Positions 27,090 to 34,512 of a DNA stretch of 64,000 nucleotides are shown here, piece after piece. Position 1 is the stretch's first letter, and each line of letters starts with the position of its first letter. The DNA lies in NCBI RefSeq assembly GCF_029946515.1, contig NZ_JARZHH010000019.1:1-64000 (forward strand), written 5' to 3'. Origin of the DNA: Polyangium sp. 6x1 (lineage in GTDB: Bacteria; Myxococcota_A; Polyangia; Polyangiales; Polyangiaceae). Below the pieces are notes generated by a model. It made no database searches. It was not told the origin of the DNA and worked only from the letters and a program-made list of their open reading frames with translations. Both the position numbers and the translations under genes were made by a program.

Positions 27090-29204
27090 ATGACCGAAGT
27101 CTACGCTGGCCGTCTCTCGGACCTCTTGCTCGTGCGCGTGCATGGCCGCTCTTCGGCCTACCTCGCGGCGAGCCGCGCGGCCCGCCCGGGCATCGTGGAG
27201 GCTTGCCGCAGAGAGGCGACGGTCCCCGATCTCGCCGAGCGGATCCTCTCTCGCACGATCTACGCGCAGAGCGCGTCGCGCATCGCGCCCTTGCGCGAGC
27301 TCGTCCAGAACGCGCTCGACGCCTCGCCGCGCGGCGCTGCGATCGACGTGCAGTCGGGCCTCGGCGGCACCGAGATCATCGTGACCGATCGAGGCCGCGG
27401 CATGACGGCCGACGAGGTCCTCGGCGATCTGCTCGTCCCGTTCCGCAGCGGCAAGGAGGGCGAGGAGCTCGCGATCGGCGAGCACGGCATCGGCTTCTTC
27501 AGCGCGCTCGAGATCGCGCCGCGGCTCGAGGTGAAGACACGCACGCGCACCGAGGGCCACCTCCTGCGCGTCGAGCCGCTCGGCAAGGGCCCGCCCTACG
27601 CCGATTTCGCCTGGTCTCTGCGGCCGCTCCCGCACGTCGAGGGCTGGACCGGCACGTCGGTGCGGCTCCTGCTCGACGAGCCGATCAGCCGCTCGGTCCT
27701 CGCCTCGGAGGTCGCCGCGGCCGCGTCGTTCGTCGATCCTTCCGTCGCCCGGATCTACGTCGACGGAGTGCTCATCAACATCGCCCGCACGCGCATGCGC
27801 CGCGTCTCGCGCGCGCACGTCGGGGGCCCGCTCACCGGCCCGCTCGGCGAGCTCACGATCTGGGTCGGCCGCGGCGACGGCGCCTTGCCGCACGTCACGA
27901 TCACGCAGCGCGGCTTGCTCGTCGCGGTCCGTCAGGATCTCTTCACCGCGCCCGAGCTCTCGCTCCACCGCGACCTCGCGCGGGCGATCGTGTCGGCGGG
28001 CTTCGGCATCGTCGTCGAGCTGCCGCCCGAGGTTCCGCTCAACAAGGGCCGCTCGGCGGTGGCCGCGCACGCGTCCGCGGCCGTCGAGTCGGCGCTCATC
28101 GCGGCGTTCGAGCGCTTCGTCTTGCACGACGCGCTCTACGATCGGGAGCTGCTCCGCGCGGTGGATCACCGGCTCTCGTCGGTCCTCGATCGGCTGCTCT
28201 GCGCCGCGCTCGCGGGCCAGCCCACGCAGCCTGCGACCGCGAGCGCGCCCGAGGAGCTCACGGAGGCGACCCGATCGTCGAAGCCCTGGTCGCTCATCCC
28301 GCCGTCGAGCTCCGCGCCGCCGGAGTCCGAGCGAAGGCCGCAGAAGCGCCCCACGGTGGCTGCGCCCGAGGAGGTCGTGCGGTTCGCGGACGCGCTGCTC
28401 GACACGCCGGCCATCCGCGTGATCACGATCGACGACGAGCACGAGCAGCACCCGCGCATCGTGACCTTGCGCCATCTGCTTGGCGCTTACCGCGCGGGCA
28501 CGCTGCGACCGATGGGCGAGCCGCTGCTCGCGGGCCGCACGTACGTCTCGCTCGACGATCCGCTCGCGGACGCGCTCTGGCGGCGGCTCGTCGCGACCTC
28601 GGCGGCGGCGGCGGCGGCGAGCTCGCAGGACCGGCGAGGCCGGCGCATCGGCGCGCTCGCGATGCAGCGCATCGATCGGGAGACGTTGCTCGCGACGGCG
28701 AAGGCGGTCCCGGGCGTCGACGCGCTCGCGGCGGCGATGACGGTGCTCGAGGGGATCGACGCGGCGATCTCGATCGCGGCGGAGCTCACGCCCTCACCGA
28801 TCTCGGTGCACCAGGACCTCTACGGCCCGGACGAGATGGCGCACACGGATGGCAGCGGCATCAGCGTGAACCTCGCGTCGGCGCGGGTGCGCGCGCTGCT
28901 CATGTCCGTGCTGCAGCAGGACGATCCGGCGGCGTTCGGGGCGCTCGTGGATCTGATGCTGCACGAGAAGACGCACGTCTCCTTGGCGAGCTACGTCCCG
29001 CACGCGAACGCCGAGCACGGTGCGAGCTTCTACCGGCGCAAGGATCTCCTGCGGCGACGCCTCCTCGAGTCGATGGCGCGGGGGATCGTGGGGGATCCGG
29101 CGTCCTGGCTACCGGCGGCGCGGCGGGGGCTCGCGTCGATCGGCCTCCCTGCGCCGGACGTCCTGGCCGCCACGTTCCAGTCCGTACCTTCGGTCGCGGC
29201 CTGA
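27090..29204 (+). CDS. GHKL ATPase protein B with C-terminal HExxH (zincin-like) domain
   Basis: A 704-residue paralogue of the preceding gene. The N-terminal ATPase has N box E70/N74 (RELVQNALDA), G1 box D100-G104 (TDRGRGM) and G2 box ~130-136 (GEHGIGFFSA). A Pro/Ser-rich linker spans about residues 380-430. Near the C terminus, LMLHEKTHVSL (H625, E626, H629) gives the HExxH zinc-peptidase motif, followed 13 residues later by an EHGASFY segment (H643) that could provide the third ligand, as in SprT/M48-like peptidases. The combination is not one I recognise. It suggests an ATP-driven chaperone or clamp that presents substrate to a protease, but activity is unproven. ATG 27090 follows GGGGGAA. 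Confidence 0.82.
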   Translation: MTEVYAGRLSDLLLVRVHGRSSAYLAASRAARPGIVEACRREATVPDLAERILSRTIYAQSASRIAPLRELVQNALDASPRGAAIDVQSGLGGTEIIVTDRGRGMTADEVLGDLLVPFRSGKEGEELAIGEHGIGFFSALEIAPRLEVKTRTRTEGHLLRVEPLGKGPPYADFAWSLRPLPHVEGWTGTSVRLLLDEPISRSVLASEVAAAASFVDPSVARIYVDGVLINIARTRMRRVSRAHVGGPLTGPLGELTIWVGRGDGALPHVTITQRGLLVAVRQDLFTAPELSLHRDLARAIVSAGFGIVVELPPEVPLNKGRSAVAAHASAAVESALIAAFERFVLHDALYDRELLRAVDHRLSSVLDRLLCAALAGQPTQPATASAPEELTEATRSSKPWSLIPPSSSAPPESERRPQKRPTVAAPEEVVRFADALLDTPAIRVITIDDEHEQHPRIVTLRHLLGAYRAGTLRPMGEPLLAGRTYVSLDDPLADALWRRLVATSAAAAAASSQDRRGRRIGALAMQRIDRETLLATAKAVPGVDALAAAMTVLEGIDAAISIAAELTPSPISVHQDLYGPDEMAHTDGSGISVNLASARVRALLMSVLQQDDPAAFGALVDLMLHEKTHVSLASYVPHANAEHGASFYRRKDLLRRRLLESMARGIVGDPASWLPAARRGLASIGLPAPDVLAATFQSVPSVAA

Positions 29205-29828
29205 CGGTTTTTCCTGTCCGCCCGCCCGGGCCTCGCGTCTAGAAGGCCCATCGTCACACATTCCGGCACATGGATGCGCATGTGCCTGTGCGACAAATCC
29301 GCATTCCAATTCACACAATCAGGGCGCAACGCCCATCCAAAGCGATCTAACGCACGGTTCGTCCGGTTTTCCGCACGGGTCTGTCGGACGTGATCGGGGC
29401 GCTGATGCTTTCTTGTGATCGCGTGCGATGCCGCGTATCCTCGCGGTGCCCGGAGCCCCTTGGCGGGGATTTCTTGGCTAGCATCGGGGTCCGTTTCAGT
29501 CTATCCTGCCTTGGTTCAAGGTTTCTGCGGAACCCGGGGCGGGTCCATGGACCGCCCCCGGCCTCCGCGACCTCGTAGGCACACGCCCCCGGGGTGCAAC
29601 GTCAACGCTTGGACTTCCCGCCGATTTTTCACGCGATGGTCGAACCGACGTACACTCTGCCTCTACCCCGCCGAGCCGGCACGTGGGCCCTCCCGCCGTC
29701 CTGCTTGCGCGAGGGCGTGTGCAGGCGGTGGGTGACGGGAGTCCCCGCACCGGCCGCGCATGGCTCGGTCCGCATCACAGGGAGGTTGGTGTGAGTCCAA
29801 GTCAATCCAAGGACAATGAGGTGCTCTA
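29205..29828 (+). promoter_or_regulatory. 624-bp gene-free leader upstream of the V4R-roadblock cluster
   Basis: No open frame here has plausible codon usage. The sequence is visibly less GC-biased at 29260-29420 than the genes on either side. It contains a possible promoter (29413-29441, listed separately). The end carries GAGGTG seven bases before the ATG of the V4R gene. It probably holds the promoter, and possibly a long untranslated leader, of the six-gene cluster. No tRNA-like or riboswitch-like fold was recognised. Confidence 0.5.
29413..29441 (+). promoter_or_regulatory. Possible sigma-70-type promoter for V4R-roadblock cluster
   Basis: TTGTGA (29413-29418) and TATCCT (29436-29441) lie 17 bp apart, each matching four of six consensus bases. 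It is the best match I found by eye in this leader. A promoter here would leave a ~380-nt untranslated leader, so another, closer promoter is possible. Confidence 0.35.
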
Positions 29829-30305
29829 ATGGGTCTCATCCAAGAAGTCGCTCAGACCCACAGGCCGATTCTGGGAAACGACATTCCGCTGTTGGTCTTT
29901 CGCGTGTTCCGTCACTTCTCGGCAGGGTACGTCGAGGAGGTGCTGGGGCGCGGGGCGGCGGTCGTTTTCCAGAACGGTGGTAGGGAGCTCGGCAAAGAAG
30001 CCGGCCAGATGCTGTACAAGCCGAACACGGACGATTACCTCAAGGAGGTCGTCCAGTTCGTGCGCGATTCGCGTATCGGCATTCTCATCCCCCGCCAGCT
30101 CGACGACAAGCTTCTCGTGGTGGACTTGGACGAGTGCATCACGTGCGCGGGCATGGCGAGCATCTCGAAGCGCATTTGCCACTTCGAGGTTGGTTTCGTC
30201 GCGGGGATCACCGAGATCCTCATCAAGAAGAAGCCGAAGGCGTACGAGACGAAGTGCGGCGCCAACGGCGAAGGTACGTGCCAGGTGACGGTCGAATTGG
30301 GCTAG
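29829..30305 (+). CDS. V4R-domain protein
   Basis: A 158-residue soluble protein whose C-terminal half matches the V4R (4-vinyl reductase) domain: ITCAGMASISKRICHFEVGF, VAGITEIL, then ETKCGANGEGTCQVTVEL with the conserved Cys-x7-Cys. V4R domains bind small hydrophobic ligands or metals and share a fold with the Bet3 subunits of eukaryotic TRAPP. The N-terminal part (LGNDIPLLVFRVFRHFSAGYVEEVLG) is helical, with YKPNTDDYLKEVVQFVRDSRIG following. It is the first gene of a co-directional cluster with two roadblock-type proteins and a two-component pair, so it may be the sensor input. GAGGTG precedes the ATG at good spacing. Confidence 0.8.
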   Translation: MGLIQEVAQTHRPILGNDIPLLVFRVFRHFSAGYVEEVLGRGAAVVFQNGGRELGKEAGQMLYKPNTDDYLKEVVQFVRDSRIGILIPRQLDDKLLVVDLDECITCAGMASISKRICHFEVGFVAGITEILIKKKPKAYETKCGANGEGTCQVTVELG

Positions 30306-30310
30306 ACGAC

Positions 30311-30332
30311 GCCGCCACGTGGTGGTGGCGGC
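30311..30332 (+). other. Intergenic hairpin after the V4R gene
   Basis: Perfect 8-bp stem GCCGCCAC/GTGGCGGC with a 6-nt loop, just after the V4R stop. No T run follows directly, so it may be an attenuator or an mRNA-stabilising hairpin rather than a terminator. Confidence 0.4.
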
Positions 30333-30496
30333 CTCGCCCACGCGCCGGTTTTCCGAAGGTCCGTCGGCGTCGACGGTGACCGGAGGGATGCCGGAGAGCA
30401 GTGCGAGAGGGCAGAACATGTCCCGGACGCGGCGCCCGGGTTGATTGATGAGCTCGAGCACGAACTCGGGCTCGGCTTGCCCGCACAGGAGGAGAC

Positions 30497-30871
30497 GTGG
30501 CAGCTGGAAGTCGAGTCGAAAAAATCCAGGAAATTCTTCGCAATCTTCGTTCGGTATCGCCCGACATCATCGGGTCGGCCATGGTGAGCACCGACGGCTT
30601 CATCATCGCCTCGCTGCTCCCGAACGAGATCGACGAAGAGTTGGTGTCCGGTATGGCCGCCGCGCTCCTCGGTGTCGGTGAGCGTATCGCCCACGAGCTC
30701 ATGGGTGGCGCCATGGAGCAGACGTACGTGCGTGGCCGTCAGGGCTACGTCATCCTGAACGCGGTCGGCGCGGAATCGCTGCTCATCGTGCTCACGACGC
30801 CGGACGCGAAGCTCGGCCTCGTGTTCCTCGATATTCGCCGGCGCGTGACCGAGCTTTCCAAGATCGTATGA
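30497..30871 (+). CDS. Roadblock/LC7-domain protein (MglB-like)
   Basis: A 124-residue single-domain protein of the roadblock/LC7 fold: VEKIQEILRNLRSVSPDIIGSAMVSTDGFIIASLLP, then VSGMAAALLGVGERIAHELMGG, VRGRQGYVILNAVGAESLLIVLTTPDAKLGLVFLDIRR. Roadblock proteins of this size dimerise and regulate Ras-like GTPases; MglB of Myxococcus is the GTPase-activating partner of MglA in polarity and motility. No MglA-type GTPase gene is next to it. The start is a GTG with AGGAGG 4 nt before it. The 190-bp gap before it contains the hairpin at 30311 and nothing else obvious. Confidence 0.87.
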   Translation: MAAGSRVEKIQEILRNLRSVSPDIIGSAMVSTDGFIIASLLPNEIDEELVSGMAAALLGVGERIAHELMGGAMEQTYVRGRQGYVILNAVGAESLLIVLTTPDAKLGLVFLDIRRRVTELSKIV

Positions 30872-30888
30872 CGGCGGTCTGAGTCGTT

Positions 30889-31623
30889 ATGGCTAACTCG
30901 ACTGGAAACGCTCGGCTGGCCTTTGGTGGGCTGTTGCTCCTCGGTCTCGCGGACCTCGGGCTGATCAACGTCAAGCTCGCGCCCGAGTACGCCGAGGAGC
31001 AAGCGAAGCAGGCCCAATTGACCGGGGCTCGGCCGGGGTCGACCACCTCGGCGCAGGCCTCGGCGCAAAGGCCTCCGGTAAGCCCTGGCCCGAGCGTCGC
31101 CGTCGCGCCGCCTCCCCAACCGACCCCCACGCCCGAGCCGCCGAACACGGCTCCCGAACCCACGGCGACGACCTCCGCGCTGCCGGTGGTCTCGGTGGCC
31201 GCGGCGACTCCGCCGGCCCCCACGGCGGAGCCCGAGCCCGAACCCCCGCCGGTCAAGAACACGCCCCCGGCGGTGGCTTCCGGCAACAAACCCGCGGCGG
31301 TCTCCGACATCCTCTTCGAGATCGATTCGAATCTCTTGACGCTGTCGGCCAAGAGCACGCTCGACGAGGTCCTCAAGCAGCTGAAGGCGAACCCGAGCCT
31401 GCGCATCCATCTCCGGGGGCATTCGGATCAACTCGGATCGCGCGAGCACAACCTGGAGCTCAGCCGCAAGCGCGCCGCGGCGGTGGAGAATTTCTTCCAT
31501 GCGAACGGCATTCCGCACTCCAGGATCACGACCGAGGCCGTGGGCGGCATGAAGCCCGCGGATCCCACCAACACCCCGACGGCCTGGAGCCTAAACCGGC
31601 GCGTCGAGATCGAGTGGCGGTAG
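30889..31623 (+). CDS. OmpA-family protein with N-terminal anchor and Pro-rich linker
   Basis: A 244-residue protein. Residues ~8-27 form a hydrophobic helix (LAFGGLLLLGLADLGLINV), probably an uncleaved inner-membrane anchor. Residues ~45-135 are Pro/Ala/Thr-rich (PPPQPTPTPEPP type). The C-terminal ~110 residues are an OmpA-like peptidoglycan-binding domain: ILFEIDSNLLTLSAKSTLDEVLKQLKANP, LRIHLRGHSDQLGSREHNLELSRKRAAAVENFF and LNRRVEIEW. The conserved NxxLSxxRAxxV stretch that contacts peptidoglycan is present. It would span from the inner membrane to the cell wall, 17 bp after the roadblock gene. A wall-anchoring role for the cluster is inferred. Confidence 0.85.
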   Translation: MANSTGNARLAFGGLLLLGLADLGLINVKLAPEYAEEQAKQAQLTGARPGSTTSAQASAQRPPVSPGPSVAVAPPPQPTPTPEPPNTAPEPTATTSALPVVSVAAATPPAPTAEPEPEPPPVKNTPPAVASGNKPAAVSDILFEIDSNLLTLSAKSTLDEVLKQLKANPSLRIHLRGHSDQLGSREHNLELSRKRAAAVENFFHANGIPHSRITTEAVGGMKPADPTNTPTAWSLNRRVEIEWR

Positions 31624-31642
31624 CCGAGGACTTGAGGAAGGA

Positions 31643-33400
31643 ATGGACCTGATCCAATCGATATGGCTTTCTTCCGCGGCTGGAGCCGGGCTGTTTTTCG
31701 GGGCCGGTCTGCTCGTCAGCAGGGCGTTCCCTTCGAAGAACGGCGCCGCCGCGGATACGAGCCTCGTCCAGGCCGAAAAAGAGGCACGCCAGCAAGCCGA
31801 GGCCCAGCTCGCGACCCTGCAGCAGCAGAACGCCGAGCTCTCGCGCTCGGCCGCCGACTCCGCGGAGCGCGCGCGCGCCGAGGCATCGCAGAAGGCGCAG
31901 GGTGAAGCGCAGAAGCTCCGCGAGCAGGTGAACCAGCTCCAGGGCGAGGTCAACCGCGCGCGGGCCGCAGCGAGCGGTCCGTCACCCGCGGAGGCCCAGC
32001 TCCGGCAGGAGAACGCCGAGCTCCGGCAACGCGTGGCCGCGGCCGATCAAGCCGCTCAGGCCTTGCAAGCCGAGCGCGCCCGCGCCCACGACCTCGAGCA
32101 ACGCCTGCAAGCCGCGATGGCCCAGGCGCAAGCGGGTCGCGGGGACGACGGCGCGCGGCAGGATCTCGAGCGCCGTCTCGCCGAGTCGAACGCGCAGGTG
32201 CAGGCCGCGCAGGCGCAGCTCCGTGAAGCGCGGACGCAGGCGGATCAGCTCCGCGCGTCGGCGCAGCGAGCCGAGCAGCTCGCGGCGGAGAACGCGCAGT
32301 TGAAGACGCGTCAAGGCGGATCGGACAAGCTCTCCGCGGAGCTCGCGACCGAGAAGGCCAAGGTGCAGCAGCTCCAGACGCAGGTCGCGGCGCTGCAGAA
32401 GACGGCCGAAGGCACGAGCAAGCTCGCGCAGGACATCCAGGCCGAGAAGGCCAAGGTGCGCGACCTCGAGCAGAAGCTCGCGGCGGCGCAGAAGTCCACG
32501 GGCGACGCGGGCAAGGTCGGTCAGGAGCTCGCGGCCGAGAAGACCAAGGTGCAGCAGCTCCAGGCGCAGATCGCCACGCTGCAGCAAGCCGCGAACGAGG
32601 CGGCGAAGCTCGGCATGGAGCTCGGCACCGCGCGCGCGAAGGTGCAGGACCTCGAAGGCAAGCTCAAGGCTGCCTCCGCAAGCGCGCCCGCTGCGGCGGC
32701 GAGCGGCGGCGCGAGCGCGGCCGAGGCCGACAAGCTCCGCAAGGAAGCCGAGGGCCTCAACAAGAAGAACAACGAGCTCTCGCTCCGCGTCCGCACGCTG
32801 GAGCAGAAGTCCGCCGAGCTCGACTACTACTCGAACGAGAACAGCGATCTGCGTCGGCGTGTCGAGGAGCTCGAGGCGATCGCCATCGAAGCGAAGAACA
32901 TGCGGCGGCGCATCATCGACCTCGAGGCGCAGGCCTTCGCCATGACGGCGGCGCGCTCGATGGAGAAGGCTCCGCCGAGCGTGGCTCCGATCAGCACGGC
33001 TCCGATCAGCTTCCGCAACACGGACAAGCGCCTGGAGACGTTGCTCGAAGAGGGCATGAGCTCGCTGCTCCGCGAGGAGACGGGCGGCCGCGCGGTCGTG
33101 CTGGCGGATACGCGTGGTCTCGTGATCGCGGCGGCAGGCGAGGTGCGGTACCAGAACGAGCTCGCGGCCGCGGCTTCGGTCGTGTCCGAGGTGAGCGACA
33201 AGGTGAGGAACCTCCTGCCGATCGCCGAGCCTCACGTGATCCACATCCTCGACGTGAACAACGTGGTCATGCGGACGCGATGGCTGCGGTGGTCGGACGA
33301 GACGCTGGCTCTCAGCGTGCTCGGCTTCCGCGACGAGACGCCCGATCCGGCCGAGGAGAGGGTCGTGAAGACGGTCACCAAGCTGTTTGGCTACGGCTGA
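31643..33400 (+). CDS. Membrane-anchored coiled-coil protein with C-terminal roadblock/LC7-like domain
   Basis: A 585-residue protein. An N-terminal transmembrane helix (residues ~8-28) is followed by a long coiled coil rich in Ala, Gln and Glu (residues ~40-420), with repeated EKAKVQQLQ/VAALQ units around residues 230-340. A globular domain from ~470 to 585 (LETLLEEGMSSLLREETGGRAVVLADTRGLVIAAAGEVRYQNELAAAASVVSEVSDKVRNLLP) has the roadblock/LC7 pattern. It starts 19 bp after the OmpA-like gene with GAGGAAGGA upstream. The layout suggests a cytosolic rod tethered at the membrane, presenting a roadblock-type platform to a GTPase or to the small roadblock protein. The coiled-coil repeats may vary in copy number between strains. 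Confidence 0.8.
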   Translation: MDLIQSIWLSSAAGAGLFFGAGLLVSRAFPSKNGAAADTSLVQAEKEARQQAEAQLATLQQQNAELSRSAADSAERARAEASQKAQGEAQKLREQVNQLQGEVNRARAAASGPSPAEAQLRQENAELRQRVAAADQAAQALQAERARAHDLEQRLQAAMAQAQAGRGDDGARQDLERRLAESNAQVQAAQAQLREARTQADQLRASAQRAEQLAAENAQLKTRQGGSDKLSAELATEKAKVQQLQTQVAALQKTAEGTSKLAQDIQAEKAKVRDLEQKLAAAQKSTGDAGKVGQELAAEKTKVQQLQAQIATLQQAANEAAKLGMELGTARAKVQDLEGKLKAASASAPAAAASGGASAAEADKLRKEAEGLNKKNNELSLRVRTLEQKSAELDYYSNENSDLRRRVEELEAIAIEAKNMRRRIIDLEAQAFAMTAARSMEKAPPSVAPISTAPISFRNTDKRLETLLEEGMSSLLREETGGRAVVLADTRGLVIAAAGEVRYQNELAAAASVVSEVSDKVRNLLPIAEPHVIHILDVNNVVMRTRWLRWSDETLALSVLGFRDETPDPAEERVVKTVTKLFGYG

Positions 33401-33479
33401 CGTTGAGGCCGCGGGGGTGGCGCGAGCGGCGTAGAATGGACGATCGCTGCGCCTACGCTGCGCCGCCCCCTTCCGAACC

Positions 33480-34505
33480 ATGAGGAAAAACCGTCCCAAC
33501 GTGCCGTTTTCATCGGGAACCACCCTGCTCGACGAGATCGGGGTGGGTGTCGTGATCGTGGACGACGGGGGCGAGGTCGTCGTGACGAACCGCGTCGCCG
33601 ACGAACTGATCGTGCGACGCGCGGGCGGCGCCCCGCTCATCAACAAGATCTTCGATCAGGTAGAGAACGCGCTCGGCCGCGAGGGCCCGCAGCGCACGAA
33701 AGAGCTCACGGTCGAGGCCTTCGACGAGGCGGGCAACAAGACCATCGTCGGCTATCGCCTCATCCGATCGAACCGGCTCGGCACGATCATCTCCATGCAC
33801 GACGTCACGGAGACCGAGCGCTTCCAGGCCGAGCGCAGGCAGCTCGAGCGGCTCTCCGAGGTCGGCAAGGCGTGCGCGATGGTCGCGCACGAGATCGGCA
33901 ACCCCCTCGCCGCGATCAAGGCGACCATCCAGTCGATCGAGCACGAGGCCGCCGAGGCCGGTCTCGGCGACTCGCTGCACGCGGTCAACCGCGAGATCGA
34001 CCGGCTGAACAACATGCTCGGCCAGCTCCTCGGCTTCGTGCGCCACCGGCCGCCCCGGCGCACCAAGGCGGAGCTGCCGACCATCGTGAATCGCGCGCGC
34101 GGCGCCGCCGAGGGGCGGCTCAACAACATTCATTTCAGCACGCGCTACGGCCTGCTTCGCCCGCTCTGGATCGATCAGGACCAGCTCCAGCAGGTCCTCC
34201 TGAACCTCTTCATCAACGCGGCCGACGCGATGCCGGAGGGCGGGGAGCTGAAGGTCTACGCGGGCATCGAGGACGATCGGATGGTCCTGCACGTGGAGGA
34301 CACGGGCAGCGGGATCCCCGAGGAGATCGTCGACAAGGTCTTCGACTCGTTCTTCACGACGAAGCCCACGGGCACGGGGCTCGGGCTCTCGATATGCTAT
34401 CGAATCGTGACCGACCACGGTGGCTCGATCACGATCGGCGGACGGAGCGGAAACGTCTCGGGAACGTGCGTCACGATCACGTTGCCCATCATGACCGGCA
34501 GGTAG
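33480..34505 (+). CDS. PAS-containing histidine kinase, NtrB-like
   Basis: A 341-residue cytosolic sensor kinase without membrane segments. An N-terminal PAS-like domain spans ~15-110 (LLDEIGVGVVIVDDGGEVVVTN). The HisKA box has phospho-acceptor H137 (MVAHEIGNPLAAIKA). The HATPase domain has an N box (VLLNLFINAADAMP), G1 (EDTGSGIP), F and G2 boxes (FFTTKPTGTGLGLSICY). The arrangement resembles NtrB/AtoS-type kinases. The receiver-PATAN gene starts 7 bp downstream, so the two probably form a cognate pair. The PAS domain would sense a cytosolic signal or bind another cluster protein; which is not visible. Confidence 0.9.
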   Translation: MRKNRPNVPFSSGTTLLDEIGVGVVIVDDGGEVVVTNRVADELIVRRAGGAPLINKIFDQVENALGREGPQRTKELTVEAFDEAGNKTIVGYRLIRSNRLGTIISMHDVTETERFQAERRQLERLSEVGKACAMVAHEIGNPLAAIKATIQSIEHEAAEAGLGDSLHAVNREIDRLNNMLGQLLGFVRHRPPRRTKAELPTIVNRARGAAEGRLNNIHFSTRYGLLRPLWIDQDQLQQVLLNLFINAADAMPEGGELKVYAGIEDDRMVLHVEDTGSGIPEEIVDKVFDSFFTTKPTGTGLGLSICYRIVTDHGGSITIGGRSGNVSGTCVTITLPIMTGR

Positions 34506-34512
34506 AACAGCC

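Noticed and set aside
25337-29204. The GHKL pair considered as ordinary two-component histidine kinases
   Set aside because: There is no phospho-acceptor His domain, and the box spacing and long C-terminal regions fit Hsp90/MutL/MORC-type ATPases better.
30311-30332. Hairpin after the V4R gene as a terminator that would split the cluster
   Set aside because: There is no T run directly after the stem, and the next gene has its own ribosome site on the same strand, so I treat it as a possible attenuator only.
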